DNA of 50,459 bases from an uncultured Clostridia bacterium (GCA_937886445.1 CALGBY010000089.1:1-50459); one strand, 5' to 3'; counted from the first letter of the stretch, positions 1 through 7,919 are shown. The notes: generated by a model not told the origin, from the sequence alone. A program made the numbers and translations.

Positions 1-51
1 TTGTACAAAATTCGCTCGCATCTGAACCCACCTCAATTAATCAGTGTTTCC
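1..51. repeat. Family C palindromic element, right half, cut by window edge
   Basis: This is the right half of a MITE-like element. It matches the right arm of the complete copy at 30081-30241 (GTACAAAATTC, CGCATCTGAACC, then TCAGTGTTTCC). The left arm lies outside the window. It sits just after the stop of the SDR gene. Confidence 0.75.
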
Positions 52-68
52 TTAGAAAACAATGAAAA

Positions 69-800
69 TCACTGTTTTTCGGCCCTGCTCACGGCTTCCT
101 CAAGCGTCATGCCGCAAAAATCCTGCGCGCGGAAAACGCGCCCGCTCTTTCCGTCGTTCACAAACGCGCCCACGATCACGCCGGGAATGGCGCTTTCGGG
201 GGCATTGGGAGCCTGAGGGCCGCCCAGATCCGTGCGGCACCAGCCGGGATCGGTCAGGCTGAGGATCACATCCGTGCCCTCCACCTTGCTGCCCAGATTC
301 ACCGTGATCTTGTCCAGCGCCGCCTTGCTGGCGCTGTAGCCCGCCTGGCAGGTATCCAGCGCGATGCCGCTGGTGGTGTTCACGATGCGGCCGAAGCCGT
401 TTGCGATCATCTTCGGCATGAAGTGGTAGCAGATCAGCGCCGGGGCCACGGTGTTGATCATAAAGCTGCCCATGTAATCGCTCACGGGGGTGTTGAAATA
501 ATCCGTGCGGTAGGCGATCTGCAGCCCCGCGTTGTTCAGCACGATCTCCACCTTTACATTCATTTTGTCAATGCTGTCCAGCATGGCGCGTATCTGCTTT
601 TCATCTCCCAGTTCCGCCGCCACGCCGCGGGCTTCTATGCCCAGCGCACGCGTTTCTTCAAGCACCTTTTCAAGATGCTCCTCTGTGCGCGCGTGCAGTA
701 TCAGGTTGCACCCCTGCTTCGCCATGTACAGCGCCGCCAGACGGCCGATGCCTCTTGCCGCGCCTGTGATGAAACACCATTTTCCCTTTAAGCTGATCAT
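69..800 (-). CDS. Short-chain dehydrogenase/reductase (SDR family)
   Basis: Cytosolic NAD(P)-dependent oxidoreductase of 243 residues, the usual size of a classical SDR. A Rossmann nucleotide-binding motif TGAARGIG is at residues 12-19, the NNAG structural motif at 89-92, and the catalytic set S144, Y155 and K159 (YSASK) is complete. The substrate cannot be read from sequence. I start at the ATG at 800 because AGGAGGT lies 10 nt upstream (811-817); an in-frame ATG at 830 has no comparable site. It is transcribed alone, and its 3' end abuts a family C repeat. Family assignment is certain, specificity unknown. Confidence 0.9.
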   Translation of the reverse strand: MISLKGKWCFITGAARGIGRLAALYMAKQGCNLILHARTEEHLEKVLEETRALGIEARGVAAELGDEKQIRAMLDSIDKMNVKVEIVLNNAGLQIAYRTDYFNTPVSDYMGSFMINTVAPALICYHFMPKMIANGFGRIVNTTSGIALDTCQAGYSASKAALDKITVNLGSKVEGTDVILSLTDPGWCRTDLGGPQAPNAPESAIPGVIVGAFVNDGKSGRVFRAQDFCGMTLEEAVSRAEKQ

Positions 801-895
801 CTGTCCCTGTACCTCCTTTTTATGTGTCAACTTCAGTATATCCCGTATCCGCTCCCGGCGCTATAATATCTGTATCTGATAATGGTAAAAATCGA

Positions 896-931
896 TAAGA
901 AAAGGCACTCTCTCCGTTGCCGGAGAGAGCG
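896..931 (-). terminator. Rho-independent terminator of the 5'-nucleotidase gene
   Basis: Read on the minus strand, CTCTCTCCG pairs with CGGAGAGAG across a 4-nt loop, followed by CCTTTTCTT. It lies 29 nt past the stop codon at 960. Confidence 0.8.
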
Positions 932-959
932 CCCGTTTCATCAGAGGGCTGATGAAGGA

Positions 960-2603
960 TTACTTGATGATGATGCGGCCCTGGCCCCACAGGTCGGCAT
1001 AGTCTTCGCCAACGCTGCCGCCGAGGGTGTCAACGATGTAGTCGATCACGGTCTGATAGTCGAACTTGGTTTCGTCGATCAGCACGGTGTCGCCGATGAA
1101 CATGTTGGTGCCGTCACCGCCGGACTTGAGCATGTAGTTGTGAGAGGCCACGGTGTAGGTCTTGTTCACATCCAGAGGCTCGCCGCCAACCATAACGTTC
1201 TGTACACGGTATTCACCGGTCACGCCGGCGAACATGCCGTATTCATCCTGCTGAGCGGAGGAGGGGATGGCAGTGTTGATCTCGAAGGTGAGGCCGCTTA
1301 CCTGCAGGAAGCCGCCGTTTTCGCCGGGCACGGCGCGGCTGGTCCACTCAAGAGCGTCCAGGATCTGCTGACCGTTGGCTTCCACCATGCACAGCATGTT
1401 GCCGAAGGGATGGCAGGCCTTGATCTGCTCCAGCGTGATGTCGCCGGCGGGGATGTTGGCGCGGATGCCGCCGCCGTTTACCAGAGCCACATCGGCACCG
1501 GTGGAGGCGCGGTAAGCATCGGCGACCAGGTCGCCCAGGTTGCTTTCGAGGTTGCGGATGATGCGGGCGCCGGTGGTGGGATCATTGATGATCAGGTCCA
1601 CATCGGTGTGGGCAACTACTTCGGCCAGCATGGCGTTCACGGAATCGGTCTGTTCAGCCATGATGGGGCTGAATTCGTTGGTGAGGCCGGTCATGCTTAC
1701 GATGTCGGCAGCCTGGTTCCACTGATAGAGGCCGGTGGAAATCTGGCCGTCAGCGGTGATCTTGCAGTAGCCGATGGCCTGCAGCTTGGTGCCGCAAGCG
1801 GAGAGCAGCACTTCGGCGCCGTCCTTGTTGAGCACCTTTTCCTGCTCCAGAATGGAGTGGCTGTGGCCGTCCAGCATCACATCGATGCCGTTGGTGGCGG
1901 CGATCACCTGAGTGCTCATCCAGGGAGAGGAAGCTTCGTCGATGCCCAGGTGAGCCAGAGCAACAACGATCTGAGCGCCTTCGGCGCGGGCGGCGTCAAC
2001 GGCCTTCTGTACGGTGGCGTACAGCTTTTCGCCGGTGGTGTCGTTGGCAAAGTCATAGATGAAATTGCCGTTTTCATCCTGGAAATAGGTGGGGGTGGAC
2101 TTGGTGAAGGTCTCGGGAGTGGAGATGCCCACGAAGGCTACCTTCATGCCGCTGAGATCCTTGATGATGTAGGGAGCGAGAACGGGCTCGTCCTTGAGAG
2201 CAAAGTTGCAGCTGATGTAGGGGTACTGAGCCTGATTGTTCACGATGTCCAGGAAACGGTCCATACCGTAGTCGAACTCGTGGTTGCCGGGGATGGCAAT
2301 ATCATAGCCCAGAGCGTTCATCAGGTTGACATCCACATCACCCTTGGTGATGGCGCCCAGCGCTTCACCCTGGATGGAGTCGCCGTTGTCAACCAGCACA
2401 ACATCGTTGGTGGCGGCCAGCTGCTGCTTGAGGCCGTACAGACCGGTATAGGTCCAGCCCTGATCCACGCCGCAGTGTACATCGCTGGTGAAGAGGATCA
2501 CGGTGTCCTTTACTTCACCCTCGGCAAAGGCAGCGCAGCCGAGCATCAGCATAGCAGCCAGAACGACTGCCAGCACGCGAGAGAGGGAAAGATTCTTCTT
2601 CAT
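960..2603 (-). CDS. Secreted bifunctional 5'-nucleotidase / UDP-sugar hydrolase-type metallophosphatase
   Basis: Exported phosphoesterase of 547 residues that probably dephosphorylates extracellular nucleotides for nucleoside and phosphate scavenging. An N-terminal signal (residues 1-28) contains C23 in LGC, so it may be a lipoprotein or be cut after AFA. The calcineurin-like catalytic domain shows the metal-binding blocks DVH (41-43), DNGD (72-75), GNHEFD (106-111) and DGHSH. The C-terminal nucleotide-binding domain carries NGGGIR and a following HPFGN block. This two-domain order is that of the UshA/5'-nucleotidase family. AAGGAG precedes the ATG; it is monocistronic with its own promoter (2667-2695) and terminator. 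Exact substrate is not determined. Confidence 0.92.
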   Translation of the reverse strand: MKKNLSLSRVLAVVLAAMLMLGCAAFAEGEVKDTVILFTSDVHCGVDQGWTYTGLYGLKQQLAATNDVVLVDNGDSIQGEALGAITKGDVDVNLMNALGYDIAIPGNHEFDYGMDRFLDIVNNQAQYPYISCNFALKDEPVLAPYIIKDLSGMKVAFVGISTPETFTKSTPTYFQDENGNFIYDFANDTTGEKLYATVQKAVDAARAEGAQIVVALAHLGIDEASSPWMSTQVIAATNGIDVMLDGHSHSILEQEKVLNKDGAEVLLSACGTKLQAIGYCKITADGQISTGLYQWNQAADIVSMTGLTNEFSPIMAEQTDSVNAMLAEVVAHTDVDLIINDPTTGARIIRNLESNLGDLVADAYRASTGADVALVNGGGIRANIPAGDITLEQIKACHPFGNMLCMVEANGQQILDALEWTSRAVPGENGGFLQVSGLTFEINTAIPSSAQQDEYGMFAGVTGEYRVQNVMVGGEPLDVNKTYTVASHNYMLKSGGDGTNMFIGDTVLIDETKFDYQTVIDYIVDTLGGSVGEDYADLWGQGRIIIK

Positions 2604-2666
2604 GGGTTCTCTCCTTTTTCTGTATTGGCATTCTCTTTGTGAAAAGGGATGCCTGATGACATGTAT

Positions 2667-2695
2667 ATTATAATAGGATGGATACCGCTTGTAAA
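2667..2695 (-). promoter_or_regulatory. Promoter of the 5'-nucleotidase gene
   Basis: On the minus strand, TTTACA and a perfect TATAAT are 17 nt apart, about 65 nt upstream of the start codon. It is back to back with the promoter at 2727-2754. Confidence 0.75.
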
Positions 2696-2726
2696 GACGG
2701 AACGCGGCAAATGTTCCCGCTTTTTA

Positions 2727-2754
2727 TTGACAAAAGTATTACATTGCATATAAT
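2727..2754 (+). promoter_or_regulatory. Consensus sigma-A promoter of the cohesin/SH3-like gene
   Basis: Perfect TTGACA (2727-2732) and perfect TATAAT (2749-2754) with a 16-nt spacer, 55 nt before the start codon. Confidence 0.8.
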
Positions 2755-2808
2755 AAAAATAGAATAATGGCTTATTGGTGAAAACCGGATCTTTCGGGGG
2801 AAAACGGT

Positions 2809-3843
2809 ATGATGAAAAAGCGGATCTCGATCGCACTGTGCACAGTGCTTCTTATTGCTCTTTTGCCTCTTGGGGCCTTTGCCGTGCAGCAGGGGGATAC
2901 CGTGAGCGTGACCATACGCGTGTCCACCTCAGCCTCCACGGTAAAGGTGCGGCTGAACTATGACGCGAATGTGTTTGAGTTTGCCGGCGCCGCGGGCGGC
3001 ACGCAGGCGCCCGCCGGAAAGAACGGCCATTTCTGCTTCGGCAACGGCTCCGCACCCATCGGCAGCGCCTCGGGCACGGTAACACTGCGCGTGAAGGAGG
3101 AGGCGAAGGACGGCACCTACTATGTGGGCGGCACCGCGTTTGACTGCTATTATGCCGACCGCAGCCCCGCCTCCTGCTCGGTCAGCGGCGGCAGTGTAAC
3201 GGTGTCCGCGAGCGGGGAGGACCCGAAGGAAAAGAAGGGCTCCGCCTACTCCAGCTCGCTCCCCTCCTCCTATGTGTTCACTTTGGCAGTCGAAGACGGG
3301 GAGACTGGTGAAACGGAGCAGCGCCCCGTAACGGTGGTATCCTACGGGCTTTCCGCCTGCAACGTGCGGCTGGACGGCAGGGATATGACGGTGAACGCGA
3401 AGGAGATCACCTTTTCGGAGGATGTTAAGGAAGATCACCGTCTGGCCATCGTGTGGGGGCCGAGCACCGGAAAGGTGAGCCTGCGCAAAACGGAAAAGCC
3501 CAAGAGCGCCATCCTCATCGAGGCGCAGACGGGCGTTGTGGTGCCTGTGCTGGCCCTGCTCAAGGATGTGGCGTATGTGGATTATCTGGGGCAGAAGGGC
3601 TTTATCCAGCTGAAGAGCCTGCGCTTCTATGCCCCCGGGGAATATACCGGCACCGCGAGCGTGTACAACAAAACGGCGGACGCCGTTTATCTGCGCCTCT
3701 CAAGAGACAACGCCTCCCAGAAGGTGTGCCGCCTTGAAAACGGCACCACGGTATATATCACAAAGGAATTCAAGGATTGGTACGAGCTGGACGCGAACGG
3801 CTGCCACGGTTTCCTGCTGAAGAAATATATTAAGGCTGAATAA
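2809..3843 (+). CDS. Secreted protein with cohesin-like and SH3-like domains
   Basis: Predicted extracellular protein of 344 residues. A clear signal peptide ends near residue 26 (GAFA). Residues about 28-150 look like a cohesin/carbohydrate-binding beta-sandwich: a VTIRVS-type first strand, a V-LNYDANVF-F block typical of cohesin-like domains, and a late G-AFDCYY strand. A Ser-rich linker follows, then a poorly conserved middle. The last 60 residues resemble a bacterial SH3 domain (YLRLSRD, DWYELD, GFLLKKYI), which often binds cell wall. No catalytic motif is seen and no dockerin partner is in the window. Two ATGs are adjacent; the first was chosen and the ribosome site (GGGGGA) is modest. 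Domain calls are by eye and moderately sure. Confidence 0.7.
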   Translation: MMKKRISIALCTVLLIALLPLGAFAVQQGDTVSVTIRVSTSASTVKVRLNYDANVFEFAGAAGGTQAPAGKNGHFCFGNGSAPIGSASGTVTLRVKEEAKDGTYYVGGTAFDCYYADRSPASCSVSGGSVTVSASGEDPKEKKGSAYSSSLPSSYVFTLAVEDGETGETEQRPVTVVSYGLSACNVRLDGRDMTVNAKEITFSEDVKEDHRLAIVWGPSTGKVSLRKTEKPKSAILIEAQTGVVVPVLALLKDVAYVDYLGQKGFIQLKSLRFYAPGEYTGTASVYNKTADAVYLRLSRDNASQKVCRLENGTTVYITKEFKDWYELDANGCHGFLLKKYIKAE

Positions 3844-3845
3844 GG

Positions 3846-3899
3846 GGGATGCGCAGCATCCCCTCGCGAGAAAGCATGGCGTTACATGCTTTCTCGCGT
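3846..3899. repeat. Two adjacent hairpins after the cohesin/SH3-like gene
   Basis: GGGGATGC-gca-GCATCCCC is followed by CGCGAGAAAGCATG-n6-CATGCTTTCTCGCG, a perfect 14-bp stem. They start 3 nt past the stop codon. They may act as a transcription end or RNA-stability element; neither has a clean U-tract. Confidence 0.6.
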
Positions 3900-3901
3900 T
3901 C

Positions 3902-3976
3902 CATTCATTTCCTGTAAAAAGGCGCTTCCGGTGAAATGTATACACCGGAAGCGCTCTTTTTACGGCCGGAAATGAA
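3902..3976. repeat. 75-bp palindromic terminator-like repeat, copy 1
   Basis: An extended inverted repeat runs from ATTCATTTCC to GGAAATGAAT. Its centre is a perfect 11-bp stem, GCGCTTCCGGT/ACCGGAAGCGC, flanked by AAAAAG and CTTTTT, so it can terminate transcription in either direction. A second copy lies 230 bp downstream. Confidence 0.8.
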
Positions 3977-4131
3977 TATAGGCAGCGGCTTTCAGCCGCT
4001 CCTCGGCGACGCACATGTCGCCGCCTGCGGAATGGAAATCGAAGGGCTGCAGCCCTTCGATGCATCCCGAAGGAGGGACGGAGTTGCAGTCCCGAACAAA
4101 AGCGGGGCGGAGCCGCGCTTGCTTTCGATAA
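3977..4131. other. Hairpin-rich gene-free spacer between two terminator repeats
   Basis: No gene is seen here. The stretch holds several self-complementary blocks: AGCGGCT/AGCCGCT, GGCGAC/GTCGCC, TCGAAGGGCTG/CAGCCCTTCGA and GCGG/CCGC. The structure is much denser than in a normal spacer. No function is claimed. Confidence 0.5.
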
Positions 4132-4204
4132 CATTCATTTCCTGTAAAAAGGCGCTTCCGGTAAAATGTATACACCGGAAGCGCTCTTTTTACAGCCGGA
4201 AACG
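4132..4204. repeat. 75-bp palindromic terminator-like repeat, copy 2
   Basis: Direct repeat of 3902-3976, in the same orientation and nearly identical through ATTCATTTCCTGTAAAAAGG and the GCGCTTCCGGT stem. The right outer arm has decayed (GGAAACGG instead of GGAAATGAAT). Confidence 0.8.
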
Positions 4205-4263
4205 GATGACGGCAAAGGAGAGCATAGGGGGCTTTCCTTCACGGCGGTATTGCCTCAGAAATG

Positions 4264-4290
4264 AAAAAACCCCGTGCCCATGGCACGGGA
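4264..4290 (-). terminator. Rho-independent terminator of rpsT
   Basis: CCCGTGCC/GGCACGGG stem with a 3-nt loop, followed on the minus strand by GTTTTTTC. It lies just past the rpsT stop. Confidence 0.85.
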
Positions 4291-4301
4291 TTTTACTGCT
4301 C

Positions 4302-4562
4302 TCAGCCGATCTTGTTGATCGCTTTGGCGAGACGGGCCTTTTTTCTGTTGGCCGCGTTCTTGCTAATAACACCCTTGGCGGCCGCTTTATCAATAGCGGA
4401 GGTGGTGGCGCTCAGCTGCGCGTTGGCAGGAGCAACGCCTTCAGCCAGCGCGGCTTCAAACTTCTTAACAGAGGTCTTCACGCCGCTCTTCACCATGCGG
4501 TTCTGCAGATTTTTCTTCTCGCTCACCTTTACGCGCTTGATAGCAGACTTGATATTAGGCAA
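4302..4562 (-). CDS. rpsT: 30S ribosomal protein S20
   Basis: Small basic primary 16S rRNA-binding protein of the 30S subunit, 86 residues, normal length. It begins with the family signature MPNIKSAIKRV and is rich in Lys and Ala helices throughout. The start is TTG, not ATG: GGAGG sits 9 nt upstream, and the MPNIKSA N-terminus is typical of S20. A TTG start may tune its expression. It is monocistronic, with promoter at 4611-4639 and terminator at 4264-4290, and diverges from the rpsF operon. Confidence 0.97.
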   Translation of the reverse strand: MPNIKSAIKRVKVSEKKNLQNRMVKSGVKTSVKKFEAALAEGVAPANAQLSATTSAIDKAAAKGVISKNAANRKKARLAKAINKIG

Positions 4563-4610
4563 CTTCCTTCACCTCCCGGTACATCTTTCGCTGGTAAATC
4601 AGCGTTAGAT

Positions 4611-4639
4611 ATTTTATCACGCCTTGCGGGAAAACGCAA
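4611..4639 (-). promoter_or_regulatory. Promoter of rpsT
   Basis: On the minus strand TTGCGT and TAAAAT are separated by exactly 17 nt, about 50 nt before the TTG start. Confidence 0.7.
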
Positions 4640-4671
4640 GAGTTTTTTTATCAAAAATTTTCAGAAAGTGC

Positions 4672-4700
4672 TTGCAATTTTTCGCGTTCCCCTGTATAAT
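4672..4700 (+). promoter_or_regulatory. Promoter of the rpsF-ssb-rpsR operon
   Basis: TTGCAA (4672-4677) and perfect TATAAT (4695-4700), 17-nt spacer. The 70-nt leader contains CATCCTTGCGTCC followed by an ACAAGGATAGGACG block, a possible S6:S18 autoregulatory hairpin site; that reading is tentative. Confidence 0.8.
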
Positions 4701-4771
4701 GCTTAATTGGCACATCCTTGCGTCCTACACAAGGATAGGACGCCATAAGTCCATGAGGAGGTGAAAAAGTC

Positions 4772-5182
4772 ATGAACAAGTATGAACTGGTTTTCATCAT
4801 CGACTCTGCAGTGGAAGAAACTGCCCGTAAGGAACTGATCGAGCGCTACACCGGCCTGATCACTGCCAACGGCGGTACTGTAGACAAGGTTGACGAGTGG
4901 GGCAAGCGCCGTCTGGCCTATGCCATCAACTACAAGACCGAAGGCTACTATGTACTGGTATGCTTCCAGTGCGCTGCCGACCTGCCCCGTGAAATCGAAC
5001 GCAACCTTCAGATTTCCGAGAGCGTCATCCGTTACCAGGTCGTAAGAGTGCTCGACAAGCGCAGCGTGGTCAAGCCCCGCGCGCCCCGTCCCGTATTCGC
5101 TCCCAAGGCCGAAACCATCGCTGAACCTGTACAGGAAGAAACCGCTTCTGAAGAAGCTGCTCAGGAACCTGTCATCGAGTAA
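4772..5182 (+). CDS. rpsF: 30S ribosomal protein S6
   Basis: Platform protein of the 30S subunit that binds S18. It has 136 residues: a ferredoxin-like core of about 95 with the family's YELVFIID start and the WGKRRLAYAI-YKTEGYYVL block, plus an acidic Glu/Ala-rich tail of about 25 residues, common in Clostridia. GGAGGTG precedes the ATG. It is first in the rpsF-ssb-rpsR operon, followed by ssb after 15 nt. Confidence 0.97.
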   Translation: MNKYELVFIIDSAVEETARKELIERYTGLITANGGTVDKVDEWGKRRLAYAINYKTEGYYVLVCFQCAADLPREIERNLQISESVIRYQVVRVLDKRSVVKPRAPRPVFAPKAETIAEPVQEETASEEAAQEPVIE

Positions 5183-5197
5183 TGTGAGGGTGGAAGA

Positions 5198-5623
5198 ATG
5201 AACAAGGCGTTTTTTATCGGAAATCTCACCCGTGATCCCGAACTGCGCACCCTTCCCAGCGGAGATTCCGTCTGCTCGTTCACCATCGCTGTGAACCGTC
5301 GCCGCCGCGCTTCTGCCGAAGCCGGTCAGCCCGAAGCGGATTTCATCCGTGTTACCGCCTGGCGTCAGCTGGGAGAGAACTGCTCCCGCTTTCTGGCCAA
5401 GGGCCGCAAGGTAGGTGTTGTAGGCACTGTGAGCGCATCCGCTTACATGGCCAAGGACGGCACTGCCCGCGCCCAGCTGGAACTGAATGCCGACGATGTG
5501 GAATTCCTGACGCCCAGAGGCGAACAGGGAGACGCTCCCGCTGCTCCGCAGCCCGCTTCCTTCGGAAGCGCTCCTGCCGGCGGAAGCTATGTGCAGGTAG
5601 ACGATGAGGAACTGCCCTTCTGA
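5198..5623 (+). CDS. ssb: Single-stranded DNA-binding protein
   Basis: Protein of 141 residues that coats single-stranded DNA during replication and repair. The N-terminal OB fold (about 1-105) begins MNKAFFIGNLTRDPELR, with conserved FTIAVNR and ADFIRVTAWR blocks. A Gly/Pro/Ala-rich flexible linker ends in the acidic tip DDEELPF, which recruits partner proteins. Position between rpsF and rpsR is the standard Firmicutes arrangement. Confidence 0.97.
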   Translation: MNKAFFIGNLTRDPELRTLPSGDSVCSFTIAVNRRRRASAEAGQPEADFIRVTAWRQLGENCSRFLAKGRKVGVVGTVSASAYMAKDGTARAQLELNADDVEFLTPRGEQGDAPAAPQPASFGSAPAGGSYVQVDDEELPF

Positions 5624-5661
5624 TGAGGGACATCGGGAATAAATGAAGGAGGATACAAGCT

Positions 5662-5916
5662 ATGTCTGAAGATCGTGGCGATAAGCGTATGCGTCCCCGC
5701 GGACGGAAACCCCGCCGCAAGGTATGCGAATTCTGCGTGAGCAAGATCGAATATATCGATTATAAGGATGTTAACCGTCTCAGCCGTTCCGTGAACGAGC
5801 GCGGCAAGATCATGCCCCGCCGTATGACCGGAACCTGCGCCAAGCATCAGCGTCAGCTGAGTGAGGCCATCAAGCGCGCCCGTGCCATCGCGCTCCTGCC
5901 CTACTCTGTAGACTGA
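5662..5916 (+). CDS. rpsR: 30S ribosomal protein S18
   Basis: Protein of 84 residues that pairs with S6 on the 30S platform. A basic Arg/Lys-rich N-terminus precedes the core KVCEFC-KIEYIDYKDV and the RIMPRR-like block (GKIMPRRMTGTCAKHQRQL). The CxxC (C22, C25) plus downstream C and H suggest the zinc-binding form of S18. It is last in the operon. rplI, which often follows, is absent; the operon ends at the hairpin at 5920. Confidence 0.97.
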   Translation: MSEDRGDKRMRPRGRKPRRKVCEFCVSKIEYIDYKDVNRLSRSVNERGKIMPRRMTGTCAKHQRQLSEAIKRARAIALLPYSVD

Positions 5917-5919
5917 TCA

Positions 5920-5971
5920 CGGCAAAACAAAAGAACGCATGATATCATTCGTGCGTTCTTTTGTTTTGCCG
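5920..5971. terminator. Strong terminator hairpin after rpsR
   Basis: A perfect 20-bp stem begins CGGCAAAACAAAAGAACGCA and has a 12-nt loop. The 3' arm contains TTCTTTTGTTTTG. It starts 3 nt past the rpsR stop, and its arms allow use from either side. Confidence 0.85.
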
Positions 5972-6031
5972 GATTTTGAAGGAAGGCGAAGGATGGATGC
6001 TTTTCGTGACGGAAGGCATGTGTACCGGTTG

Positions 6032-6093
6032 TATAATAGAAAATACTTGACAAGTGTCAATATACGCCTGGAAGAATACTTGACAAGTGTCAA
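6032..6093. promoter_or_regulatory. Paired palindromic operators with no adjacent gene
   Basis: Two identical 14-bp palindromes TTGACA-AG-TGTCAA lie at 6047-6060 and 6080-6093, exactly 33 bp apart and each preceded by TAC. TATAAT occurs at 6032-6037. On the minus strand the left palindrome's TTGACA is followed after 16 nt by TATTAT, a plausible operator-controlled promoter pointing at the hairpin at 5920-5971. No coding sequence follows on either strand. Confidence 0.55.
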
Positions 6094-6151
6094 GATGAAT
6101 TGAGAAAGAGCGGCACGAAGTGTTTTGACAAACGCGTAATAGAATGAAGCA

Positions 6152-6205
6152 TAAGAAAAGCTCCCTTCATGGGGCAGACGGATGCTGTCCGTTATGAAGG
6201 GAGCT
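6152..6205 (-). terminator. Terminator of the 6222-7841 secreted-protein operon
   Basis: AGCTCCCTTCAT pairs with ATGAAGGGAGCT (12 bp). On the minus strand it is followed by TTTTCTTATG. A smaller hairpin (GGACAG/CTGTCC type) sits in the loop. Confidence 0.8.
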
Positions 6206-6221
6206 GCCGGCGCGGCTTGCC

Positions 6222-7202
6222 TTATTCCGCCGCGGTGAGCGATTCGAGCATCAGCACGGCGTCATCCGCTTCGTTTTCATCGGTGATGTTTTCCACCTTG
6301 ATATCCAGCCAGCCCTGTTCGGTCAGGCAGGTCATGGCGAAGAAGGTGGTCTCGTCATCGTAGTAGATGATCATGGGGATCTCGGTATTTTCGGCAAGGA
6401 AGCCGTACCAGCCCAGCGTGCCGTAGTAGGACAGCATGTCCTCAAGGGTGTTTACGCCGCTGATGGCATCCGCCGCGTATACCTGGCACATCAGGGTGGA
6501 GAAGGCTTCATCCTCGCCCTTTGTCCACATCGCGGTCACATTTTCACCGGCATGGGTCAGGTCGCCCTCTTCCTTCTGCCAGCCCGCCAGTACAAAGAAC
6601 GTGTACTTAACCTCGCCGGAATCATCCACGGCCTCCCAGTTGCCCAGGGAGACATCGTATTCATCCTTGATGATGAAGTTCATTTCGGTGTGGAATTTCA
6701 GCAGCGCGTCCTTATCTTCCTGCGTCACCTCGCTGCCGTCTGATTCGTGGCTGATGTAGGTGGTGATCTGGAAGCCGTTGTATACGCTGTAAAGCTGGGC
6801 ATAATCGCCCTCCACGCCGGTCTCATCCACGATCAGCGCCTTGCTGCCCATGCCGGTTTCCACGATCTCGGTCCGGGGGGCGTTCCAGCCCTCGGTGCAG
6901 CTGGCGATATAGGCCGCGAGCTGTTCCTCGGTAAGGTCATTCAGGCGGGTAATGGCGGAATAGGCGGGGTCATCGGTGGGAATGATGGCGGTGGTGTAGG
7001 TGGCCAGCGTTTCATCCACGGGCACCAGTTTGATGATCACAATGCCGTTCTGCACATCCAGATCCATCAGATAGCCCTCAGGGCATACGATCTCCAGCGC
7101 GCAGGTATCGTCAAAATCCACAGTGACCGTGCTGCTTTCTTCTCCGCAGGCGAAGGAGAAAAGCATCATCGCGGCCATCAGTACAGCCAGAAGCTTTTTC
7201 AT
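6222..7202 (-). CDS. Exported protein of unknown function (possible lipoprotein)
   Basis: I do not recognise a family. The 326-residue protein begins with a signal peptide (MKKLLAVLMAAMMLFSFAC); C19 could be a lipid anchor, although the preceding SFA is not a perfect lipobox. The rest is acidic, rich in Asp, Glu and Thr, with alternating hydrophobic beta-strand-like segments and no obvious catalytic motif. A good ribosome site (AAGGAGG) precedes the ATG. It is the second gene of a two-gene operon, 12 nt after the SH3-domain protein, so the two may work together at the cell surface. The terminator is at 6152-6205. Confidence 0.75.
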   Translation of the reverse strand: MKKLLAVLMAAMMLFSFACGEESSTVTVDFDDTCALEIVCPEGYLMDLDVQNGIVIIKLVPVDETLATYTTAIIPTDDPAYSAITRLNDLTEEQLAAYIASCTEGWNAPRTEIVETGMGSKALIVDETGVEGDYAQLYSVYNGFQITTYISHESDGSEVTQEDKDALLKFHTEMNFIIKDEYDVSLGNWEAVDDSGEVKYTFFVLAGWQKEEGDLTHAGENVTAMWTKGEDEAFSTLMCQVYAADAISGVNTLEDMLSYYGTLGWYGFLAENTEIPMIIYYDDETTFFAMTCLTEQGWLDIKVENITDENEADDAVLMLESLTAAE

Positions 7203-7214
7203 ATCTCTTCCTCC

Positions 7215-7841
7215 TTAATCATCCGCAAGGGGGGCTACATTGGCGCGCAGGATGAACCCGACATACTGGGGCCCGTCCTCGCTGGGCACGATCACCTGCA
7301 CCCAGTCCTTGCTCTGGGCGATCACGGTGACGCAGGTGTTGCACAGGTACTTTTCAATGTAGTTGGCCTCGGTGGTGGGGAACCAGCGAAGGTGTACATA
7401 GTTGGCCGGGTTTTTGGTGATGATGATGGCGTCGTAGGGCTCATCCAGATATTTGATGGCCTTGGCGGCGGCGTTGATGGAGGAGAAGGCGGGGCCGTCG
7501 GGAGAGGGCGTGGGAGCGGGGCCGGGCTTTTTGGTGGAGGTCATGCTGGTCATCACCCAGCCCACCAGCGTAACGCCCTCAACCTTGCAGCCCGCGGGTT
7601 TTTCGGTTTCGATGTAGGCCCAGGTCTTGTTTTCGTTGAAGCCCTTCACCAGCATTTCCTGCCCGTAAGGGATCTGTCCCAGGATCTGGCTGTCCTTGTT
7701 GGCCTCGGCGCGCACATTCAGCTTGCCGCCGTTGGCGGTTTTCACCCAGCGTTCCTCGTTCTGGTAGGCCAGCGCGGAGCCTGTGCAGAGCAGCAGAACG
7801 AGCGCCAAACAAAGCGAGAGAAGACGAATCACTTTTTTCAT
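7215..7841 (-). CDS. Secreted SH3-domain protein
   Basis: Exported protein of 208 residues, probably binding cell wall. The signal peptide ends near residue 25 (GSALA). A first SH3-like domain covers about 30-100 (GKLNVRAEANKDSQILGQIP, then WAYIE and VGWVM). A Pro-rich linker (PGPAPTPSPDG) leads to a second, more divergent SH3-like unit (HLRWFPTTEANYI, WVQVI, YVGFI). I start at the ATG at 7841, preceded by GGAGG at 6 nt; an upstream in-frame start at 7919 would put a hydrophilic stretch before the signal peptide. First gene of an operon with 6222-7202. Confidence 0.82.
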   Translation of the reverse strand: MKKVIRLLSLCLALVLLLCTGSALAYQNEERWVKTANGGKLNVRAEANKDSQILGQIPYGQEMLVKGFNENKTWAYIETEKPAGCKVEGVTLVGWVMTSMTSTKKPGPAPTPSPDGPAFSSINAAAKAIKYLDEPYDAIIITKNPANYVHLRWFPTTEANYIEKYLCNTCVTVIAQSKDWVQVIVPSEDGPQYVGFILRANVAPLADD

Positions 7842-7890
7842 GTCATTCCTCCGTTCATTCCCGGCCGGATCACCGCCGGGCTTTTGCTGT

Positions 7891-7919
7891 ATTATATGCC
7901 GTTTGTAACAATTTTGCAA
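7891..7919 (-). promoter_or_regulatory. Promoter of the SH3-protein operon
   Basis: On the minus strand TTGCAA and perfect TATAAT are separated by 17 nt, 50 nt upstream of the ATG at 7841. Confidence 0.8.
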
